Shown: piece by piece, positions 59,397 through 64,000 of the stretch | Numbering within the stretch: the first letter of the stretch is position 1 | Layout: every line of letters starts with the position of its first letter | From: Candidatus Pantoea deserta | GTDB taxonomy: Bacteria; Pseudomonadota; Gammaproteobacteria; Enterobacterales; Enterobacteriaceae | Direction: 5' to 3' | Assembly: GCF_003813865.1 (NCBI RefSeq) | Contig: NZ_RMVG01000003.1 | Coordinates: forward strand, 248,001-312,000 | DNA length: 64,000 nucleotides | The notes under the pieces: model-generated | What the model saw: the letters and a program-made list of their open reading frames with translations, nothing else | What the model was told of the DNA's origin: nothing | Databases searched by the model: none | Translations under genes and position numbers: made by a program

Positions 59397-59766
59397 AACC
59401 TGATGACCGTTATCGCTTTTATCGATGCCAGCTATGGGTGGCACAGAGGACATAAAAGCGTGAATATACCCTGTAAGCCATGACCGCGCGCAAGTGCGGA
59501 TAAATCGGCATGAGAATTTTTTGTCATAATTTGAACCGGACTGGATTTTGTCTGAGGGCCGCCGCAAGGCTCGCTCAGGCAAAAGCGCACGCAATAACGT
59601 ATCGGCACGCCTTATTCCGCACAGCGCGAACTCTGCGGATCAGCACAGAGTCAGGTTTACCTGACCTCCTGAAAAAAGTACATTGTGCTGAAAGAAAATT
59701 ACAACATGGACCCGGTGGATGAGGATGCAAACTCCAGCGGGATCATCCTGCAACGAGGAGAGGAAA
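59397..59766. promoter_or_regulatory. hexR-zwf divergent regulatory region
   Basis: 370 bases without a gene; holds the promoters of hexR and zwf. Contains the HexR-like site at 59689-59703, a TCAGGT-TT-ACCTGA dyad (59651-59664) and the zwf ribosome site. Confidence 0.6.
59689..59703 (+). promoter_or_regulatory. HexR operator candidate at zwf
   Basis: TGAAAGAAAATTACA agrees with the HexR consensus TGTAATTAAATTACA at 12 of 15 bases, 63 bases before the zwf start. Confidence 0.55.
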
Positions 59767-61242
59767 ATGGCGGTAACACAAACAGCCCAGGCATGCGATC
59801 TGGTGATTTTCGGTGCCAAAGGCGATCTTGCACGCCGGAAACTGTTGCCTTCACTGTATCAGCTGGAAAAAGCGGGACAGATCCACGAGGAAACGCGCAT
59901 CATCGGCGTGGGACGCGCCGACTGGGACAAAGCCGCTTACACCAAAGTCGTTCGTGAAGCGCTGGAAACCTTTATGAAGGAGAAGATTGACGAAGCGCTG
60001 TGGGACAAACTCAGCAGCCGTCTCGACTTCTGCAACCTCGACGTCAATGATACATCTCATTTCCCGAAACTGGGCAAAATGCTCGATCAGGCGAAACGCA
60101 CTACCATTAACTACTTCGCGATGCCGCCAAGTACTTTTGGCGCAATCTGTAAAGGCCTGGGCGCAGCGAAGCTGAATGCCAAACCGGCGCGCGTGGTAAT
60201 GGAAAAGCCGCTCGGCACTTCGCTGGAGACGTCCCGAGAGATCAACGATGCGGTCGGCGAATTTTTTGAAGAGAGCCAGGTGTTCCGTATCGACCATTAT
60301 CTCGGCAAAGAGACGGTACTGAATCTGCTGGCGCTGCGTTTCGCCAACTCTATTTTCGTCAACAACTGGGACAATCGCACCATTGACCACGTGCAGATCA
60401 CCGTGGCCGAAGAGGTGGGTATCGAAGGCCGCTGGGGCTACTTCGATCAGGCGGGTCAGATGCGCGATATGATTCAGAATCACCTGTTGCAGATCCTGAC
60501 CATGATTGCCATGTCGCCGCCGTCCGATCTCAGCGCCGACGCGATCCGCGATGAAAAAGTCAAAGTGCTGCGCTCGCTGCGCCGCATCGATCAAACCAAC
60601 GTGCGTGATAAAACGGTGCGTGGGCAGTACACCGCCGGCTTCGTGCAGGGCAAAAAAGTGCCAGGCTATCTGGAAGAAGAGGGCGCGAATAAATCCAGCT
60701 CGACGGAAACCTTCGTGGCCATTCGCGTTGACATCGATAACTGGCGCTGGGCGGGGGTGCCGTTCTACCTGCGCACCGGCAAACGTCTGCCGACCAAGTG
60801 TTCGGAAGTCGTGGTTTACTTTAAAAACCCAGAGATGAACCTGTTCAAGGACTCCTACTCCGAGCTGCCGCAGAATAAACTGACGATCCGTCTGCAACCC
60901 GACGAAGGCGTGGATATTGAAATCCTGAACAAGGTGCCAGGCCTGGATCACAAGCATAAGCTGCAAACCACCAAGCTGGATCTGAGCTATTCCGAAACCT
61001 TTAATCAGTCGCACCTGGCCGATGCCTACGAGCGTCTGCTGCTGGAGACGATGCGCGGCATTCAGGCGCTGTTTGTGCGCCGCGACGAGGTGGAAGCCGC
61101 CTGGACCTATGTCGACTCCATTATCGACGCCTGGGCCGCTGACGGCGATTCGTCGAAGCCGTATCAGGCGGGCACCTGGGGACCGGTAGCCTCTGTGGCG
61201 ATGATTACGCGCGATGGCCGTTCCTGGAACGAGTTCGAATAA
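59767..61242 (+). CDS. zwf: Glucose-6-phosphate 1-dehydrogenase
   Basis: 491 residues. NADP-dependent first step of the oxidative pentose phosphate and Entner-Doudoroff routes. Coenzyme motif [12 protein letters not shown] (13-24) and catalytic RIDHYLGKE. The start at ATG 59767 ([16 protein letters not shown]) is conserved and follows GAGGAGAGGAAA. Followed by a terminator and then eda. Confidence 0.97.
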   Translation: MAVTQTAQACDLVIFGAKGDLARRKLLPSLYQLEKAGQIHEETRIIGVGRADWDKAAYTKVVREALETFMKEKIDEALWDKLSSRLDFCNLDVNDTSHFPKLGKMLDQAKRTTINYFAMPPSTFGAICKGLGAAKLNAKPARVVMEKPLGTSLETSREINDAVGEFFEESQVFRIDHYLGKETVLNLLALRFANSIFVNNWDNRTIDHVQITVAEEVGIEGRWGYFDQAGQMRDMIQNHLLQILTMIAMSPPSDLSADAIRDEKVKVLRSLRRIDQTNVRDKTVRGQYTAGFVQGKKVPGYLEEEGANKSSSTETFVAIRVDIDNWRWAGVPFYLRTGKRLPTKCSEVVVYFKNPEMNLFKDSYSELPQNKLTIRLQPDEGVDIEILNKVPGLDHKHKLQTTKLDLSYSETFNQSHLADAYERLLLETMRGIQALFVRRDEVEAAWTYVDSIIDAWAADGDSSKPYQAGTWGPVASVAMITRDGRSWNEFE

Positions 61243-61250
61243 TGCTGAAA

Positions 61251-61277
61251 AAAAGCCCGCCGCGCGCGGGCTTTTTT
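61251..61277 (+). terminator. zwf terminator
   Basis: 10-bp stem (61251-61260 with 61266-61275), five-base loop, T-run. The A-run on the other side makes it bidirectional in form. Confidence 0.85.
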
Positions 61278-61419
61278 GTGTCCGCAGCCAGCAAAATGAA
61301 CCGCAGTTTCAAAAATGTCGCAGGGCTGATAGACGATCCTGAAGTCAATCCTGTATGGTAGTGACGCATTGATGGCGCGCCGTGCGGCAGTCGCCGGTAT
61401 GGATAAGCAAGGGGAACTG

Positions 61420-62058
61420 ATGAAGAACTGGAAGACAAGTGCTGAAAAGATTCTGACCACTGGACCTGTGGTGCCGGTGATCGTGGTGAACAAGCTGGAG
61501 CATGCGGTGCCGATGGCGAAAGCGCTGGTGGCCGGCGGCGTGCGCGTGCTGGAAGTGACGCTGCGCACCCCCGTCGCGATGGACGCGCTGCGTCTGATGA
61601 TCAAAGAGGTGCCTGACGCTATCGTCGGCGCCGGTACGGTGATCAACACTCAGCAGCTTCAGGAAGTCACCGAGGCGGGCGCGCAGTTTGTGATCAGCCC
61701 CGGCATTACCGAGCCGCTGCTGAAAGCGGCGGTAGAAGGTCCGGTCCCTTTGATTCCCGGTATCAGCACGGTGTCTGAGTTGATGACCGGAATGGATTAT
61801 GGTCTGCGCGAGTTTAAATTCTTTCCGGCTGAAGCGAACGGCGGGGTGAAGGCGCTACAGGCGATTGGCGGTCCCTTCCCGCAGGTGCGCTTCTGCCCGA
61901 CCGGCGGAATTTCGCCCCCTAACTATCGCGACTACCTGGCGCTGAAGAGCGTGCTCTGTATCGGCGGCTCCTGGCTGGTGCCGAATGATGCGCTGGAATC
62001 AGGCGACTGGGACCGCATTACGCGCCTGGCGCGCGAGGCGGTTGAAGGCGCGAAATAG
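61420..62058 (+). CDS. eda: KDPG/KHG aldolase
   Basis: 212 residues. Class I aldolase cleaving 2-keto-3-deoxy-6-phosphogluconate to pyruvate and glyceraldehyde-3-phosphate. Schiff-base K133 in [13 protein letters not shown], and catalytic E45 (RVLEVTLRT). Start at ATG 61420 ([10 protein letters not shown]) after GGGGA; the longer frame is not conserved. No edd lies between zwf and eda here, unlike E. coli. Confidence 0.96.
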   Translation: MKNWKTSAEKILTTGPVVPVIVVNKLEHAVPMAKALVAGGVRVLEVTLRTPVAMDALRLMIKEVPDAIVGAGTVINTQQLQEVTEAGAQFVISPGITEPLLKAAVEGPVPLIPGISTVSELMTGMDYGLREFKFFPAEANGGVKALQAIGGPFPQVRFCPTGGISPPNYRDYLALKSVLCIGGSWLVPNDALESGDWDRITRLAREAVEGAK

Positions 62059-62064
62059 CCGAAA

Positions 62065-62092
62065 GCGGTGAGCAGGGCGCTCACCGCCTTAC
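62065..62092 (+). terminator. eda terminator
   Basis: Perfect 9-bp stem (62065-62073 with 62079-62087), five-base loop, short T tail. It lies between convergent eda and purT. Confidence 0.65.
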
Positions 62093-62095
62093 TGT

Positions 62096-63274
62096 TTACC
62101 CTTCGACGCTCACCGCCGCCGCGCTGGCAATGGCGCGCGCTACGGCCTCATCCACGCTGTCGCCGCTCGCCAGCGCCACGCCCAGGCGACGCGAACCGGC
62201 AATCTCCGGCTTACCGAACAGGCGCAGCTGAAGGCCCGCGCCCAGCGCCGCTTCCACGTTAACAAACCGCACATTCTGGCTGTGAAGCTGCGGCAGGATT
62301 ACCGCCGACGCCGACGGGCCGTACTGACGAATGCCGCCTACCGGCAGGCCGAGGAAAGCGCGAACGTGCAGGGCGAACTCAGAGAGATCCTGAGAGATCA
62401 GCGTCACCATGCCGGTGTCATGCGGACGCGGCGAGACTTCACTGAAAATAACCTCATCGCCGCATACAAACAGCTCAACGCCGAACAGGCCGTAGCCGCC
62501 AAGCGCTTTCACTACGTCACCGGCAATCGCCTGCGCGCGCTGAAGCGCCAGCTCGCTCATCTGCTGGGGTTGCCAGGATTCGCGATAGTCGCCATCTTCC
62601 TGACGGTGGCCGATGGGCGCGCAGAAGTGCAGCCCGTCAACCGCGCTGACGGTCAGCAGCGTAATTTCAAAGTCGAAATTAACCACGCCCTCAACAATGA
62701 CGCGGCCGGCCCCGGCGCGTCCGCCTTGCTGCGCATACGCCCAGGCGCTGTCGAGCTGGCTGGCGTCGCGGATAAAGCTCTGGCCTTTGCCCGACGAACT
62801 CATCACAGGTTTAACGATACAGGGGAAGCCGGTTTCCGCCACCGCCGCCTCAAAACTGTCTTTACTGTCGGCGAAACGATAGCTGGAGGTCGGCAGCGCA
62901 AGTTCTTCTGCGGCCAGACGACGAATACCTTCACGATTCATGGTGAGACGCGCGGCGCGCGCGGTAGGCACCACGCGCTGCCCCTGCTTCTCCAGCTCAA
63001 CCAGCGTCTCGGTGGCGATCGCTTCAATTTCCGGCACGACGTAGTCGGGTTTTTCCTGAGCAATCAGCGCGGCCAGCGCCTCGCCGTCGAGCATGTTAAT
63101 CACGTGGCTGCGGTGCGCCACATGCATTGCGGGCGCGTCCGCGTAGCGATCGACCGCAATGACTTCCACGCCCAGTCGCTGGCACTCCAGCGCTACTTCT
63201 TTACCCAGCTCGCCTGAGCCTAACAGCATGACACGCGTCGCAGCCGGACGCAGCGCAGTTCCAAGAGTCGTCAT
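62096..63274 (-). CDS. purT: Formate-dependent phosphoribosylglycinamide formyltransferase
   Basis: 392-residue ATP-grasp enzyme that formylates GAR using formate and ATP in purine synthesis. [45 protein letters not shown] (ATP lid) and [14 protein letters not shown] are diagnostic. Controlled by the PurR box 38 bases upstream. Confidence 0.96.
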   Translation of the reverse strand: MTTLGTALRPAATRVMLLGSGELGKEVALECQRLGVEVIAVDRYADAPAMHVAHRSHVINMLDGEALAALIAQEKPDYVVPEIEAIATETLVELEKQGQRVVPTARAARLTMNREGIRRLAAEELALPTSSYRFADSKDSFEAAVAETGFPCIVKPVMSSSGKGQSFIRDASQLDSAWAYAQQGGRAGAGRVIVEGVVNFDFEITLLTVSAVDGLHFCAPIGHRQEDGDYRESWQPQQMSELALQRAQAIAGDVVKALGGYGLFGVELFVCGDEVIFSEVSPRPHDTGMVTLISQDLSEFALHVRAFLGLPVGGIRQYGPSASAVILPQLHSQNVRFVNVEAALGAGLQLRLFGKPEIAGSRRLGVALASGDSVDEAVARAIASAAAVSVEG

Positions 63275-63311
63275 AATTTCACCTGTGAGTCAAAATGCGC
63301 GCGCAGTATAA

Positions 63312-63327
63312 ACGAAAACGTTTGCGT
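63312..63327 (-). promoter_or_regulatory. PurR operator of purT
   Basis: ACGAAAACGTTTGCGT agrees with the PurR consensus ACGCAAACGTTTGCGT at 15 of 16 bases. Confidence 0.85.
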
Positions 63328-63427
63328 TCTCATCTTTTCACGCTTTGCTCCACTTTTCTCTGGTTGACGTTTACTGACGTCCGTTAGGGCAGAGTAGAGA
63401 GCTTATCGATGCGGAACGAGGTAGAAC

Positions 63428-64000
63428 ATGAACAATCTGTTGCAACAGCTTCAGTCAATGTTGACAAAGAAGCGTTCCGGCGGCGGCGAAGGGTTAACCG
63501 ATATGCTGGCGCCCGGCGCGCTGGGCGGTCTGGCAGGCATGCTGATCGCCAGTAAAAAGTCGCGCAAGCTGTTAACCGAATATGGCGGCAAGGCGTTGAT
63601 TATCGGCGGCGGCGCGGCGGCTGGCGCAGTGCTGTGGAACAAATATAAACAGCGCGTGCGCGAGACGCATCAGAATGACGCCGGTTTCGGCGAATTGCAG
63701 ACGCCTGTCGATCAGCGCGCCGAACGACTGGTGACGGCGCTGGTGTTTGCGGCCAAGAGCGATGGGCATATTGACGATCGCGAACGCGCCGCCATTGAGC
63801 GCAGCATCCACGAGTCGGGCTACGGCCAGCAGGCCGAAACCCTTATTCAGCAGGCGATCAATCGTCCTCTCGATCCCGGCTGGCTGGCCGCCGACGTCAA
63901 AAATGAGGATGAAGCGCTGGAACTCTATTTTCTCAGCTGCGCCGCCATCGACGTCGATCATTTTATGGAGCGCAGCTATCTCACCGCGCTGGGAGATGCG
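63428..64000 (+). CDS. yebE: YebE, DUF533 inner-membrane protein (3' end beyond window)
   Basis: 191 codons visible with no stop; the gene continues past the window edge. [12 protein letters not shown] start, then [16 protein letters not shown], a membrane helix ([15 protein letters not shown]) and the conserved [16 protein letters not shown] and [20 protein letters not shown] of DUF533. E. coli YebE is a stress-linked inner-membrane protein of unknown function. Confidence 0.88.
   Translation, partial: MNNLLQQLQSMLTKKRSGGGEGLTDMLAPGALGGLAGMLIASKKSRKLLTEYGGKALIIGGGAAAGAVLWNKYKQRVRETHQNDAGFGELQTPVDQRAERLVTALVFAAKSDGHIDDRERAAIERSIHESGYGQQAETLIQQAINRPLDPGWLAADVKNEDEALELYFLSCAAIDVDHFMERSYLTALGDA

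Noticed and set aside
59851-61014. 387-codon minus-strand frame across zwf
   Set aside because: Lies wholly inside a highly conserved gene on the other strand, His/Arg-rich shadow composition.

Overview
The window is a contiguous stretch of a chromosome from a motile enterobacterium. Nearly every housekeeping protein aligns closely with its Escherichia coli counterpart as I remember it. The DNA is GC-rich, and the gene neighbourhood (dcyD-tcyJLN, otsBA, flhDC-mot-che-flhBAE, argS, cutC, cmoAB, aspS, ruvCAB, znu, lpxM, pykA, hexR, zwf, eda, purT) is the E. coli flagellar/aspS/zwf region with rearrangements. A member of the Erwiniaceae (Pantoea, Mixta or Erwinia-like) is my best inference; species cannot be read from these bases. 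I see no prophage, insertion sequence, CRISPR array, tRNA or rRNA.

Layout. 1-3.5 kb: D-cysteine desulfhydrase and the cystine ABC importer TcyJLN. 3.6-6.4 kb: two tandem paralogous membrane acyltransferases. 6.4-10.7 kb: MsrA, then a leftward three-gene operon (flavin-reductase-like protein, VanB-type reductase, Rieske oxygenase) facing a LysR regulator. 10.8-13.2 kb: an NlpC/P60 lipoprotein, a LacI-type protein without its DNA-binding domain, and pyridoxal kinase. 13.6-15.9 kb: trehalose synthesis (otsBA). 15.9-34.7 kb: the motility block. flhDC with a CRP-dependent promoter region is followed by motAB-cheAW, three chemoreceptors, cheRBYZ and flhBAE. 34.9-47.1 kb: argS, a possible 40-residue membrane peptide, yecM, a MalY/PatB-type lyase, cutC, a secreted protein of unknown function, a LysE exporter, cmoAB (tRNA wobble-uridine modification), yecN, yecE, aspS and nudB. 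47.4-50.4 kb: yebC and ruvCAB. 50.4-55.4 kb: znuBC/znuA with a Zur operator, mepM and lpxM. 55.6-64 kb: mdfA, pykA, hexR, zwf, eda (central carbon, Entner-Doudoroff), purT and the start of yebE, which runs off the window.

Regulatory sites can be read directly in many places. There are sigma-28 promoters (inside the flhC 3' end and before two or three receptors) and near-perfect CRP sites before flhDC and pykA. A LexA box is embedded in the ruvC terminator. There is a Zur box at znu, a PurR box at purT, a HexR-like half-palindrome at zwf and a sigma-E promoter inside cutC. The sigma-28 promoter in flhC followed by the flhC terminator fits the sRNA MotR. The sigma-E promoter in cutC followed by the cutC terminator fits MicL. 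These two are the best non-coding finds.

I did not find a clearly unprecedented multi-gene system. The oddest items are the HTH-less LacI protein next to pdxK, the in-frame 13-codon duplication at the end of cheW, the homogenised signalling domains of three tandem receptors, the Rieske/VanB/flavin-reductase operon, the paired acyltransferases, and the small membrane ORF upstream of argS.
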